DNA of 64,000 nucleotides from Echinometra lucunter (GCA_029962745.1 CM057162.1:21851932-21915931); one strand, 5' to 3'. Shown: positions 11,132 through 23,576, counted from the stretch's first letter. A program made the numbers and translations. The notes: generated by a model not told the origin, from the sequence alone.

Positions 11132-13960
11132 CCCCGTTTACACTCACTTGCTGTAGCGCTCCCCATTAGAGCGCTCTAACGGTAAGTGTAAACAGACAAA
11201 CCGCTCTAGGAAGCGCTCCAATGGACCACTTTAAAGTGGTCTTTTGGAGCGGTTCCTCGCTGAAGAGCTATGCAACCGCTCCATTGTGTAGTGTAAACGG
11301 AAGTGGTCCAGAAAATTGTCCACAACCGGAAGTATCGATAGCGCGGGAAGGTAAAACTTGCAAAACGTTAGAAATGGAAGATAACTGTTGAAAATTGAAA
11401 TAAAAACAGATAGTAAAATGTGTGATGAAAGAAGATGAGCGAAGGTTAAAGCCAAACACAACAGAAAATTGACAGCGAGACAAAAAAGGAAAGAGAAACA
11501 TGGAATGTTAGAGAATGATAGAATGAAACAAGGAATCAAAGGAAAAAATAATAAGGAAGGATAGAGAGAAAGCATGTATAAAACAACTAAAAACCTAAGG
11601 AAAGATAGATAGACAATGATAGAATAAAACAAGGAATAACATAAGGACAGAGAGAGAGGAAAGATAGAAGAATAACAACAAACATAAACATAGACGAATA
11701 GAATAAAAACAAGGAATAACATGAGGAAGGATAGAGAGAAAAGATAACAGAAGCATGAAAACAAAGAGAACATAAGAAAATCTAGATAAAGTTATACAGT
11801 GTGTCCCAGAAAAAACCCGAAATGTATCGATGTTTATGTATATCTTAGTCACAATCATGATTGATAATTTATACATAGTTGTAAAGCTTAGACCCTCTTC
11901 TTTCATTAGATACCACTCATATGATACATACCTCACGCATGAGTGAATTAGAACAATATGAAGAAGGGCTACCAAAAAGTCCTTTCCACTACCATACCTC
12001 AAATTCAAAGAGATATATATGAAAATATTTATTTTACTTTGATATGAAAATAATACTTCAGAAAAGCTCATTTTCTGCTCTTTAATATGACTCCTAAATG
12101 GATGAAAACGAGACGGGATTAACTAAAATAATGCTTGCATTTCCATGATTTATTTCATGAATCCGTTTGCATCCGCTGCCTGTCCTAGCAGTGAACAAAG
12201 AAGACAAAATACTTTATGCATGGTTGATCATCAAGGAAATGGAGCGGTGAGTAGAAAACCTCACAAGAATGATAAAAGCTGATTAATAATGAACCATGTT
12301 TTCATTAACATAATTCACCTTGCAGTTAACAACAGACTGATCAACAGTGTTTCTAATAACGAAATAGCGGCGTTCTGAGCTCGAGAGTCTTCAACAAGCT
12401 GCTGATGTTGCTGTCTGTCTAGCAGTGTCATTTTATGAGTAGCTTTTATGGAAAGAAATTAATTCTTTAAGCGTTGACAGCTATACAGCGGTGTTTGACT
12501 AAACAAATTTATTAGATGAACAAACGGCCATAACATCAACACGCAAACACGCATACGAGAGAGGAAGTGTGAGGGGGTCAAGAGTTAATGGCTTGGAGTT
12601 CTGAGTGGGGTTAAGGATGGGGTGGGGATGAGGAAGAGGGTACAGGGATGGGTTTTAACATGCAATCGGTTGTACAGTGTTGTTTCACTGAAGCTATCCA
12701 TGTGATGAACAAAGGACCATAACACCATACACATGCCATCACACACACATAACGAGGGAGGGAGAGGGAGCTTGGGGATTGTAGAGTTTTGGTTCCGGGA
12801 GGGAATGGGGATGGGGTGGGGTGGTGATGGGCAATGAGGATCAGGAGGATGGTATAGGAGGAGTCTCTACACGAAAGTTTTTAGATCACGCGTGACCATT
12901 TCCGCATCCATTCATGAGAATAATTGCTGCGAACAATTGGTGAGAAGTTGCGAAACAAATGATTTTCTAAATCAAGGAAATGCAATCAATATTTCAATTT
13001 AAGTTATTTCTGTCATCCCTGGATAATTTTTCCCGATTGAGGTGTCAAACGAAAGAACAGAAAATGAATTGTCTAGAAATATGCTTATCTCTTTATTCAC
13101 TCATGTATGAAATATATATCAATTGAGTGATATTGCATGAAAAAAGAGGGTCTAAGCTTTACAAATGTTTGTCACTTATTAGTCACAACTGCGAGTTAAG
13201 ATATAATTAAACATCGATCAGTCTCGGTTTCATTTATTCTGAGACACACTGCATAATGTATAATGAAAAACAACAGTATAACAAAAGGAGGGTTAGTGAG
13301 AAATGATGATAGCATAAAAACAAAGAGAAACATGATGTAAAATAGAGACCGATAGACTGAAAACAAGGAATAACACTATTATTGAGGGATATGAGAGGGA
13401 AGATAATAAAGAGGATTAAAATCAAGGAGAAACATAAGGAAACGGTTAAAAACAAACATAGAATGAAAGCAACTAGTAACATAAGGAACGATAGAATTAG
13501 AAGATGATACAACAGAATACATGAGGAAGGACGGAAAAGAGTAAACCACGTAAACATTACTCGACATAAATTTTTAAAAAGGAAAAAAAATGCAAGATGA
13601 TATGAACAGTAAAGAAACACGCATAGGTATGTATATTGACGATCGGGCAGGTTGATACAGCAAGATTTGGCGGGAAAATCGGACCCGCTGACCTGTTCTT
13701 TCATAGCATTAGGAGCAGTTTCTCTAACGGATGTTAGAGCGCTCCACACTGGAGCGCTCTACGAATAATAAGTGTAGCCTAAACAGAAGCAGTCTAGTTC
13801 TGGACTCTTTTTACTCAATCCTTAATTCGCCGACTATACGCATTAAGCCGAGTGATGGCGCAATCCGAGAACCTGCTCCCGTAAAGAGTCCAGAACTAGA
13901 CTAAAACAAAATTGGTCTAGAGCGCTCCAGAATGTGAGCGAGTGAGTGGTGTAAACGGGG
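11132..13960. mobile_element. TIR DNA element (copy 1), non-autonomous
   Basis: It starts CCCCGTTTACACTCACT and ends AGTGAGTGGTGTAAACGGGG. Subterminal blocks repeat GAGCGCTC motifs in both orientations. The rest is purine-rich low-complexity DNA (AGAAACA, GGAAGGATAGAGAGAAA units) with no transposase. A second element (11795-13255) is inserted in the middle. CCCCGTTTACAC-type ends occur in several cut-and-paste superfamilies; no superfamily is assigned. Confidence 0.75.
11795..13255. mobile_element. Inner TIR element nested in the outer one (copy 1)
   Basis: The left end CAGTGTGTCCCAGAA and right end TTCTGAGACACACTG are inverted repeats, each followed inward by ATCGATGTTTA or its complement. 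The ends lie next to TA, as in Tc1/mariner-like MITEs. Internal pieces such as TCACGCATGAGTGAA and a CCATCC/GGATGG-rich stretch recur in the other two copies. No transposase frame is visible. Confidence 0.65.
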
Positions 13961-14212
13961 CCTATGGTAAATGACTTCTTTGTAAGCGCAATTCGTTTAT
14001 TTACCACGCATCTACACTGAATTTCATTGCTGATCATGCAGATGATATCACACGCGTTTGTGCACTCTTTCATTTTGATATTGAGTAAAATCAATCTTTT
14101 ACATAATTACAACTGAAAAATAAAGGCACATCAGTAGCTCAGAGGGCGCAAATAAATTGAGGATGATAAATAGATAAAAGAATGCAGGAAGGAAACAATC
14201 TAGAATACTTGC

Positions 14213-14288
14213 CTATTGCAGGTATCGTGAAGAACAATAGCACAAACGTACTGAAAGCTGAAATCATCGCCATATTTTCTTGATACAT
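14213..14288 (-). CDS. Signal-peptide exon, copy 1 (Ig receptor family)
   Basis: Starting at ATG 14288 the exon encodes 25 residues plus one base: a short polar start (MYQEN), then a hydrophobic core (FSTFVLLFFT) ending in small residues, which is a textbook secretion signal. It ends AATAG followed by GCAAGT, so the donor is GC rather than GT but otherwise matches the AG|GCAAGT consensus of GC-AG introns. It ends in phase 1, the phase in which both V-type Ig exons of this window begin. The paralogous exon at 19470-19545 has the same length and a normal GT donor. No V exon follows on the - strand before the gap at 10.0-10.5 kb, where one is expected. Assignment to the Ig family is inference from phase and synteny. 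Confidence 0.6.
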
Positions 14289-14829
14289 GTTATGTCTTCA
14301 CGAAATGGTGAAATGAAATGATTCGTATTTTCAATTTTCCGCAGTTTATTGTTGTTGTCGTTGTGTTTGTGTGCACTCTTGGCTTTATGTGGGCGTATCT
14401 ATGTTTGTCCTTGGGGATATAAATGTATGCTTCCATCGAGGTAATGTTCTTTTTTTTTTAACCTTTGAATTTGTATTTTGTACTCTAGTAAACATACTAT
14501 TCATTTTTGTTTTAAAAAAACACTAGCAACGTCATAAAACAAGGCCATAAAATTTATGACAGCAATAAGCCTTCATGAGACAGGCTATAAAGATATACAG
14601 GCAAACATATACTGCAAATAAATAATATAACTGTGTTCAAGTATCAAAGCAAATAATGATCTTCAACCTTGTCGAGACCAAGGGTCAGAAATACTTTAAT
14701 TTTTCTCTTAAATGGACTATTTTAAGGATGGTGTTTTCAAATGTATATTTTCGAAAACTAATTGCGTGCTTACCGAGTTGGTCTAATATATCTGTTTCGT
14801 CTCCCATTGCTTTGTTTTGTTTGATTTTC

Positions 14830-14895
14830 TTTCTCTCTCTATCTCTCTCTATCTCTATCTCTCTCTCTCTCTTCTCGCTCTTTCTGTCACCTGTC
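14830..14895. repeat. (CT)n microsatellite, copy 1
   Basis: TCTCTC runs with CTAT interruptions; the equivalent in copy 2 is 20104-20155. Confidence 0.9.
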
Positions 14896-14916
14896 TCTCT
14901 ACACACCAAGAAAAAA

Positions 14917-15114
14917 GGTGCAATTTCGCACCCTTCAGATGCAGCACTGGGAGCTCCTTTTGGGGTGCAAATTTGCACCCTTTCGAATACAAACATTTCT
15001 GCATCCTTAAAGATGCAAACGGGCATTCCCTGGCAGCACCCTTTTGGGTGCAATTTTGCACCTTTTTCATGAACGGTGCAAGATTGCACGCAAAAGGGTG
15101 CTGCCAGGGTTGCA
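14917..15114. repeat. Array of TGCA-type palindromes, copy 1
   Basis: Several near-perfect palindromes built as GGGTGCAAATTTGCACCC are strung at irregular spacing (for example 14917-14933, 14964-14981, 15046-15063, 15074-15090). A related but rearranged array lies at 20167-20332 in copy 2. Each unit can fold on itself and pair with the others. Confidence 0.7.
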
Positions 15115-16209
15115 TTTTTTTTTCTTTTTTCTTAATGTGTAGTTTCCATTTTATCTGCAAACTCACGATATCATGTTTAGGGGGAGCTGGGTTGTTTTTT
15201 TTTCCAAGTAGCTGCTACAAAATGTATCTATATAGGCTTCCACGCTTCCTTTGTTCATAGAGTCATAAAGTACTATTTTCGGCTCTCGAAAATATGCATG
15301 TACAACAAAGAAGTTCATTTGCCACTATGGAACTCTCAAGATGTACATAATGTATATCTTCATTTCAAAATTATAGCCCTTCAAATTTTGTCGGGATTTC
15401 AAAAAATGCCACGAGCATTACATTACGTATATTTTGGAGCAAAGCGCCATGAGCGTCTGGTTTGCTGATAACTGCAATATTGATGACGATTTTTTTTTTT
15501 TTATCATTATTGTATTATTTTCATTATAATCATTATTAGTATTATTATTTTCATTATCAGTATCATCAGTGTTTTCAATATTAACATTATTACTATCGTC
15601 ATTATCATTATATTGTTACTGGTATTGTTATACTGCCATTATCGTTATTATAATCATCATCATTATTATCAGTACAATTTGATAAATCGTTCATCAATTA
15701 TGACACGTTAAAAACAACAACTGGTGCGTGTAAGACTTGTTACACTTTCTATTCAATCAATCATTGCTTTCTTACGATTGATGGCTTAGATCGTGCAATC
15801 GTTCTTATATTATATATTCAAAGAGTTCCTTACATTTTCCATGTTCTTCTCTGAATATAACAATAATATTCCCGTTGAAATATCATTCCTCTGAATTGTT
15901 AATACTGCAATCCTGTTAGCATCCTGTTTTCTGTGCATTCTCATCTCATAATATATGCCCAGCAAACTGAAGTTGTCTTTTCCTTATGATGTTAAAGGGG
16001 ATCTATCGACTAATGCCTTATCGAGTACTTCTTCATTTGATATTCTGCTAGTCCAAGGTATCCTATTTTCAAGGACCACATTTCTGCAGCATGAATCATG
16101 CTGTTCAGCTCTAGCCATACAAGAGGACAGGCCATACATTTTTACTTCAGAATCTGAATCTTGGTGCTCATTTTTAGGTTTCTATTTGCCAGATCATCTT
16201 TCATTTTCA

Positions 16210-19200
16210 CCCCGTTTACACTCACTTGCTGTAGCGCTCCCCATTAGAGCGCTCTAACGGTAAGTGTATACAGACAAACCGCTCTAGGAAGCGCTCCAGT
16301 TGATCACTTTAAAGTGGTCTTCTGGAGCGGTTCCTCGCTGAAGAGCTATGCAACCGCTCCATTGTGTAGTGTAAACGGACGTGGTCCAGAAAATTGTCCA
16401 CAACCGGAAGTGTCGATAGCGTGAGAAGGTAAAACTTGGGAAACGGTAGAAATGGAAGATAACTGTTGAAAATTGAAATAAAAACAGATAGTAAAATGTG
16501 TGATGAAAGAAGATGAGCGAAGGTTAAAGCCAAACACAACAGAAAATTTGCAGCAAGACAAAAAGAAAAAGAAACATGAAATGTTAGAGAAGGATAGAAT
16601 GAAACAAGGAATAAAAGGGAAAAAAGAAAAAGGAAGGACAGAGAGAAAGCACATAATATAAAAACAATTAGAAACCTAAGGAAAGATAGATAAAGAAAGA
16701 ATAAAACGAGGAATAACATAAAGGAGAGAGAGAGAGGGAAGATAGAAGAATAAAAACTAACAGAAACATAGACGAATAGAATAAAAACAAGTAATAACAT
16801 GAGGAAGGATAGAGAGAACAGATAACAGAAGCATGGAAAAAAAGAGAAACATAAGAAAATGTAGATAAAGATATACAGTGTGTCCCAGAAAAAAACCGAA
16901 ATGTATCGATGTTTATGCATATCTTAATCACAATCATGATTAATAATTAATACATATTTGTAAAGCTTAGACCCTCTCCTTTTATTATATATCACTCATA
17001 TGATAAATACTTCACGCATGAGTGAATTAGAACAATATGAAGAAGGGCTACTAAGAAGTCCTTTCCACTACCATACCTCAAAACAAAGAGATATATATGA
17101 AAATATTTTTTTTTATTGTGATATGAAAATAATACTTCTGAATAGCTCATTTTCTGCTCTTTAATATGGCTCATAGACGGATGAAAATGAGACGGATTAA
17201 TTAAGCTCTGTTCGTGTAAAATGATGCTTGCATTTCCATGATTTATAACCTGAATCCGTTTGCACCCGCTGCCTGTCCTAGCAGTGAACAAAGAAGACAA
17301 AATACTTCATGCATGGTTCATCATCAAGAAAATGGAGTGGTGAGTACAAAACCTTACAAGAATGATAACAGCCGATTAATAATGAACTATGTTTTCATTA
17401 ACATAATTCACCTTGCAGTTAACAACAGACTGATCAACAGTGTTTCTAATAACGAAATAGCGGCGTTCTGAGCTCGAGAGTCTTCAACAAGCTGCTGATG
17501 TTGCTGTCTGTCTAGCAGTGTCATTTTATGAGCAGCTTTTATGGAAAGAATCAATTATTTAAGCGTTGACAGCTATGCAGTGGTGTTTGACTAAACAAAT
17601 TCATTAGATGAACAAACGGCCGTAACATCAACATACAAACACGCATACGAGAGATGAAGTGTGAGGTTTGGAGTTCCGAGTGGGGTTAAGGATGGGGTGG
17701 GGATGAGGAGGAGGGTAAAGGGATGGGTTTTAGCATGCAATTTATCGGTTATGCAGTGTTGTTTCACTGAATCTATCCATCAGATGAACAAAGACCATAA
17801 CAGTATACACACGCCATCACACACACATAACGAGGGAGGGAGAGCGAGCTTGGGGATTTTGTAGAGTTTTGGTTCCGGGAGGGAATGCGGATGGGGATGG
17901 GGTGTGGGGTGAGGTGGTGATGGGCAATAAGGATCAGGAGGGTGGCATAGGAGGAGTCTCTACACGAAAGTTTTTAGATCACGCGTGACCACTTCCGCAT
18001 CCATTTATGACAATAATCGCTGCGAACAATAATGGTGAGAAGTTAAGAAACAAATCATTTTCAAAATCAAGGAAATGCAATTTCAATTTAAGTTATCTCT
18101 GTCATCCCTGGTTAAATATCAAAAATGTGAACCAATGTTTGAAAATATACGAGGGTCGGTTGCATAGAATAGACATAAGAAGTGACTCACCTTATCGTAC
18201 TGTGTGTACTGGCCAAACACGCAGCGGGAGGCACGTAACGGCATTTTCAAATTCAAGCAAAGTGGTCCTCTTAGTGATTGTCTCGTGAGACGAAGGATAA
18301 TGAAATCGCCGTTTGCGTATAACGTACACTTTTTCATTCCAAATTATGGTTTGGTTTCAGGGGTTTTGAGTACAAATACAAGTACTCATACACATGTTTC
18401 ATCTTAGTTTGAGAATTTTTTAAATCAGCTACCCCCAAAGTTAGCCAATGCCTTTAATCACAACTCCGATTAAGATATCATTAAACATCGATCAATCTCG
18501 GTTTCATTTATTCTGAGACACACTGCATAATGTATAATGAAAAACAACAGTATAACAAAAGGAGGGGTAGTGAGAAATGATGATAGCATAGAAACAAAGA
18601 GAAACGGAAGGAAAGATAGAGACAGATAGAATAAAAAACAAGGAATAGGATATGGAATGATAGAGAGAGAGAGAGAGAGAATATGATAGAAGTATAAAAA
18701 CAAAGAGAAACATAATGTAAGATAGAGACTGATAGACTCAAAACGAGGATAATACTATTAATGAAAGCTTTGAGAGGGAAGATAAAAAAGGATTAAAATC
18801 AAAGAGAAACATAAGGAAAGGGATAAAAACAAACATAGAATGAAAACAAAGAGTAACATGAGAAACGATAGAATTAGAAGATGATACAACAGAATACATG
18901 AGGAAGGATGAAGAAGAGTAAACCACGTAAACATTACTCGGCATAAAGGCATAAAGGAAAAAAATACAAGATGATATGTATAGTAAAGAAACATGGATAA
19001 GTATGTGTATTGATGATCGGGAAGGCTTAAAGAGCAAGATTTGGCGGGAAAATCAGACCCGCTGACCCGTGCTTTCATAGCAACAGGAGCGGTTTCTCTA
19101 ACGGACTTTAGAGCGCTCCACGCTTGAGCGCTCTACCATGTCTACGAAGTATAAGTATAAGCATAAACAGAAGTGGTCTAGAGCGCTCCAGAAAGTGAGG

Positions 19201-19221
19201 GAATGAATGAGTGTTAACGAG
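16210..19221. mobile_element. TIR DNA element (copy 2)
   Basis: It starts CCCCGTTTACACTCACT like copy 1. The right end is decayed (GTGTTAACGAGG near 19212-19223). It contains a nested inner element, 16874-18537. Non-coding. Confidence 0.7.
16874..18537. mobile_element. Inner TIR element (copy 2) with a further insertion
   Basis: Left end CAGTGTGTCCCAGAA and right end TTCTGAGACACACTG. A stretch from about 18110 to 18455, containing TATACGAGGGTCGGTTGCAT and AAGTGGTCCTCTTAGTGATT, is absent from copy 1 and recurs near the opposite end of the inner element in copy 3 (about 25270-25630). Confidence 0.6.
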
Positions 19222-19469
19222 GTTTTTGGTAATGACTCCTTTGCAAGCGCAATTCGTTTATTTACCACGCATCTACACTGAATTCCACTGCTGATGCAGA
19301 TGATATTATTTGCATGTGTGCACTCTTTCATTTTGATAACGAGTAAAATCAATCTTTTACAAAATTACAACTGAAACAAGGGCACATAAATAACTCAGAG
19401 GGCGTAAATAAATTGAGGATGATAAATAGATAATAGAAAAACAGGAAGGAAACAATCTAGAATACTTAC

Positions 19470-19545
19470 TTGCTACAAGTGTCGTGAAGAACAATAGCAC
19501 AAACGTACTAAAAGCTGAAATCATCATCATCTTCTCTTGATACAT
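19470..19545 (-). CDS. Signal-peptide exon, copy 2 (Ig receptor family)
   Basis: From ATG 19545 the exon encodes 25 residues plus one base: MYQEKMMMISAF, a hydrophobic core TFVLLFFTTLVA, then a phase-1 end before the canonical donor GTAAGT. Joined to a V exon starting with GT, the split codon A|GT would be serine, a sensible position just after a signal-cleavage site. Four in-frame Met codons (residues 1, 6, 7, 8) could start translation. A TATA-like stretch (TTTATATCC on the - strand, near 19673-19681) lies about 130 bases upstream. It is nearly identical to the exon at 14213-14288, so the two may be alternative first exons or belong to separate gene copies. No downstream Ig exon on the - strand is visible between this and the copy 1 exon. 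Confidence 0.65.
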
Positions 19546-20103
19546 GTTATGTCTTCACGAAATGGTGAAATGAAATGATTCGTATTTTCAATTTTCCGCA
19601 GTTTATTGTTGTTGTCGTTGTGTTTGTGTGCACTCTTGACTTTATGTAGGCGTATCTATGTTTGTCTTTGGGGATATAAATGTATGCTTCCATCGAGATC
19701 ATGTTCTTTTTTTTAACCTTTGAATATGTATTTTGTACTCCAGTAAACATACTATTCATTTTTATTTAAAAAAAAACACTAGCAACGTCATAAAACAAGG
19801 CCATAAAATTTATGACAGCAATAAGCCTTCATTAGACAGGCTATATAGATATATATGCTATACTCATACTGCAAATACAGAATATAACTGTGTTCAGGTA
19901 TCAAATCAATTTACCTAAAGCAAATAATGATCTTCAACCTAGGCGAGACCAAGGTACAGAAATACTCTTATTCTTCTCTTAAATTGACTAGTTTAAGGAT
20001 GGTGTTTTCAAATGTATATTTTCGAAAACTAATTTTGTGCGTACCAAGTTGTTCTAACATATCTGTTTCGTCTCCCATTGTTTTGTTTTGTTTTATTTTG
20101 TTA

Positions 20104-20155
20104 TCTCTCTCTCTCTCTCTCTTCTCGCTCTTTCTGTCATCTGTCTCTCTACACA
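20104..20155. repeat. (CT)n microsatellite, copy 2
   Basis: TCTCTC run equivalent to 14830-14895. Confidence 0.9.
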
Positions 20156-20166
20156 CCAAGAAAAAA

Positions 20167-20332
20167 GGGTGCAATTTTGCACCCTTCAAATGCAGCACTG
20201 AGAGCTCCTTTTGGGGTGCAACTTTGCACCCTAAGAAGCTTTTTGCACCCTAGAGGGTGCAGAGTTGTACCCTTTAGGGAAGGTGCAAATTTGCACCCTT
20301 TCGTATGCAAACATTTCTGCACCCTTAAAGTG
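20167..20332. repeat. Array of TGCA-type palindromes, copy 2
   Basis: Palindromes GGGTGCAATTTTGCACCC and GGTGCAAATTTGCACCC, plus the half-related TTTGCACCCTAGAGGGTGCA, are packed closely. The order differs from copy 1, so the array has been reshuffled since duplication. Confidence 0.7.
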
Positions 20333-20702
20333 TGTAGTTTCCCTTTTCTCTGCAAACTCACGATATCATGTTTGGGGGGGGGGGGGGGGAGGGGGGTGTT
20401 TTTTTTCCAAGTAGCTGCTGCAAAAATATAGGCTTCCACGCTTCCTCTGTTCATAGAGTCATAAAGTACTATTTTCGGCCTTGGAAAATATGCATGTACA
20501 ACAAAGAAGTACATTTGCCACTATGGAACTCTCAAGATGTACATGATGTATCTCTTTATTTCGAAATTATAGCCCTTCAAATTTTGTCGTGATTATTTTC
20601 AAAAAATACCACGAGCATTACATTACGTATATTTTGGAGCAAAGCGCCATGAGCGTCTGGTTTGATGATAACTGCATTATTGATGACGATTTATTATTGT
20701 CA

Positions 20703-20711
20703 TTATTATTA

Positions 20712-20755
<44 letters not shown>
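20703..20755. repeat. (ATT)n microsatellite
   Basis: ATT repeated more than 15 times inside an ATT/ATC-rich tract; the matching tract of copy 1 (15488-15540) is much shorter. Confidence 0.95.
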
Positions 20756-20756
<1 letters not shown>

Positions 20757-21515
20757 CATTATTAGTATTATTATTTTCGTTATCAGTATCATCAGTGTTA
20801 TCAATATTAACATTATTACTATCATCATTATCATTATATTGTTACTGGTATTGTTACATTGCCATTATCGTTATTATAATCATCATCATTATTATCAGTA
20901 CCATTTGATAAATCGTTCATCAATTATGACACGTTAAAAGCAACCCCTGCTGCGTGTAAGACTTGTTACTCTTTCTATTCAATCAATCATTGCTTTCTTA
21001 CGATTGACGGTTTAGATCTTGCAATCGTTCTTACATTATATATTCACAGAGTTCCTTACATTTTCCATGTTCTTCTCAGAATATAACAATAGTATTCCCA
21101 TTGAAACATCATTCCTCTGAATCGTTAATACTGCAATCCCTTAGATGAGTTAAAAGATCTGAAGCTTTACGTTGTACTAAATGAATGGAATAATTCTCCA
21201 GATTTCTTTCTATTTCCCTTTTTATTATTATCATTTTTATTTTGTAATTCAAGAGAAACACAAAGGAAATCAAGAATTAAAACAAAGAAAAATGAATACA
21301 TGCTGCTGACTATACATGCCCGCGTTGCCTGGGAAAGGAAAAAAGTAAATACTATAAGCAACACGCTTTCCATCCCGACGCGGACATATATATGACGGCA
21401 TCGATAATTATTCAACATAATGACAAAAACATAAAAAAGTATGGAAAATCATGAAATTGTGATGGTTCATATAAAACAGTAATATGGATAATATTGGATT
21501 TGCTTTAATAGAAAA

Positions 21516-22600
21516 GTGGATAATCATTGTCAGTAATTGATAACGTAGAAGTGCTACGTGAATATAGGTCTGACCATTCTTTGGTAAATTTATCGTTATG
21601 TTTGAACCATAGAAAAATTGGTTCCAGTTACTGGAAATTTAGCATCTCCTTATTGAAAGAAGATGATTATACAAGTAGAATTAGACAAGTTATTGCAGAG
21701 AGAGAGTTGAAACTTGAAAGTGATGACAATGCAAGTATATCTCATGATGATTACTGTGAAGAACATTGTGAATTTATAATTAATGACCAATTATTCTTTG
21801 ATACTTTAATGACCTTAATAAGAGGTGAGACGAATTCATATTCAGTGAGCACCATGCTTAGGAAGAAGAAAAGGATACTAAATTTAGAAAATGATTTAGA
21901 AAAGGATATTGTAGCATTGGAAATAGCCTTATTAAAAGAAAGTGACAGGAAGAAATGTTTGGATATCCTGGAAAAGAAGAAAGCTGAGTTCCATTCAGAA
22001 AGAAAGGAAAAGATAAGATAAATGATTCAAAGATGAGATCAAGAGTTAAATAGACGGAATTCGGCGAAAAACCGTCGATTTTTTTAAATGTAGAAGAGAG
22101 AAATGCTATGAAGAAATAAAGAAATTGATTGATAACGAAAACAAAACAATTTATTTGCAGGAAAATATTCAGTCGGAGTTTTACGCTTTATTCTGAATTG
22201 TACAAAAAGGTTGATTGTTTAATTTAAACACGGTTTTAGATATATCCAAGTTAATAAATTCTTTGTCTCAGTCTTTGGAGGAGAACTCACAATGGAGGAT
22301 GTGCACAAAGCACTATTGAACATGAAGAATGATAAATCCGCCGGTTTCAATGGCTAAACAGTTCAATTTCTCTAAACATTTTGGAAAGAAATCAACATCT
22401 TTTTGAACAGATATTTGAATTTCAGGAAACATGTCCCAGATCCAAAAGCTCGGAGTGATATCTCTCATTCCAAAAGTAATAAAGATACTATCATAGAAAC
22501 TGGAGGCCCATATCGTTTTTGAATGCAACATATAAAATAGCTTCAGCTTGTATTGCAAATAGACTTTAAAAGGTGCTTCCTCTCAATCTTACAAATGAAA
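21516..22600 (+). pseudogene. Decayed L1-type LINE fragment (endonuclease end to RT start)
   Basis: The first 165 codons (21527-22021) include RSDHSLVNLSL, the SDH motif that closes APE-type endonuclease domains, then WKFSISLLKEDDY, typical of the linker in L1-like elements. Further on, with stops and frameshifts, come fragments resembling the RT start: HKALLNMKNDKSAGFNG, LGVISLIPK and NWRPI or ATYKIASACIANR. The active-site part of the RT is missing. The fragment lies between two diverged copies of one flank (21385-21525 and 22650-22790), so the insertion was caught in a local duplication. Confidence 0.75.
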
Positions 22601-22924
22601 ATCAGAATCACTGCTTTCCTACGATTGTTGGTTTAGATCGTTTAGATCGGACATATACATGACGGCATCGATAATTATTTAACATAACAACAAAACATAA
22701 AAGGTATGGGAAATCATGAAATGGTGATATTCATATAAAACAGAGTAATATGACTGTAACTGAATATTGGATTTTCTTTAACAGAAAATTTGATAATACG
22801 CACAAAGGTAACACAATAAAAAGTACCTCCAGAAGTGGAAGATTTAAACAAAATTTCGTGTATTAAAGACATGTAAATTAACCAAGCAACTATTACCGGA
22901 GCATATTTACTATCATCATCATTG

Positions 22925-22929
<5 letters not shown>

Positions 22930-22971
<42 letters not shown>
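22930..22971. repeat. (ATT)n microsatellite
   Basis: Fourteen ATT units. Confidence 0.95.
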
Positions 22972-22973
<2 letters not shown>

Positions 22974-23076
22974 TTTTGAGAAGAAAACAAGTGTACAAAT
23001 GATTTGCCATTGCTTGCCGTTTTATTCCGTATGAGGCATCAAGACACAAAGGCAATGTATGCCAAAATAATTATCA

Positions 23077-23576
23077 NNNNNNNNNNNNNNNNNNNNNNNN
23101 NNNNNNNNNNNNNNNNNNNNNNNNNNNNNNNNNNNNNNNNNNNNNNNNNNNNNNNNNNNNNNNNNNNNNNNNNNNNNNNNNNNNNNNNNNNNNNNNNNNN
23201 NNNNNNNNNNNNNNNNNNNNNNNNNNNNNNNNNNNNNNNNNNNNNNNNNNNNNNNNNNNNNNNNNNNNNNNNNNNNNNNNNNNNNNNNNNNNNNNNNNNN
23301 NNNNNNNNNNNNNNNNNNNNNNNNNNNNNNNNNNNNNNNNNNNNNNNNNNNNNNNNNNNNNNNNNNNNNNNNNNNNNNNNNNNNNNNNNNNNNNNNNNNN
23401 NNNNNNNNNNNNNNNNNNNNNNNNNNNNNNNNNNNNNNNNNNNNNNNNNNNNNNNNNNNNNNNNNNNNNNNNNNNNNNNNNNNNNNNNNNNNNNNNNNNN
23501 NNNNNNNNNNNNNNNNNNNNNNNNNNNNNNNNNNNNNNNNNNNNNNNNNNNNNNNNNNNNNNNNNNNNNNNNNNNN
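23077..23576. other. Assembly gap (500 N)
   Basis: Placeholder of unknown length. By synteny with copies 1 and 2, the + strand signal-peptide exon belonging to the V exon at 27202 would lie here. Confidence 0.99.

Larger units (their letters stand above)
10893..15912 (+). repeat. Segmental duplication, copy 1
   Basis: This unit of about 5 kb, from CATCCTGTTTTCTGTGCA to TAATACTGCAATCC, is followed at once by copy 2. In order it carries the TIR element, a - strand signal-peptide exon, a TC microsatellite, an array of GGGTGCAAATTTGCACCC-type palindromes and an ATT-rich tract. Sequence upstream of the unit (10520-10893) is also shared with the inverted copy 3 (to 26940). Confidence 0.9.
15913..21139 (+). 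repeat. Segmental duplication, copy 2
   Basis: Direct tandem repeat of 10893-15912, with the same order of parts. It differs by an inserted mariner-like fragment near 18110-18425 and a longer ATT tract at 20703-20755. Confidence 0.9.

Noticed and set aside
21167..21372. - strand signal-peptide-like frame MESVLLIVFTFFLSQATRA
   Set aside because: It looks like a signal sequence but has no convincing donor, no paralogue and no matching downstream exon.
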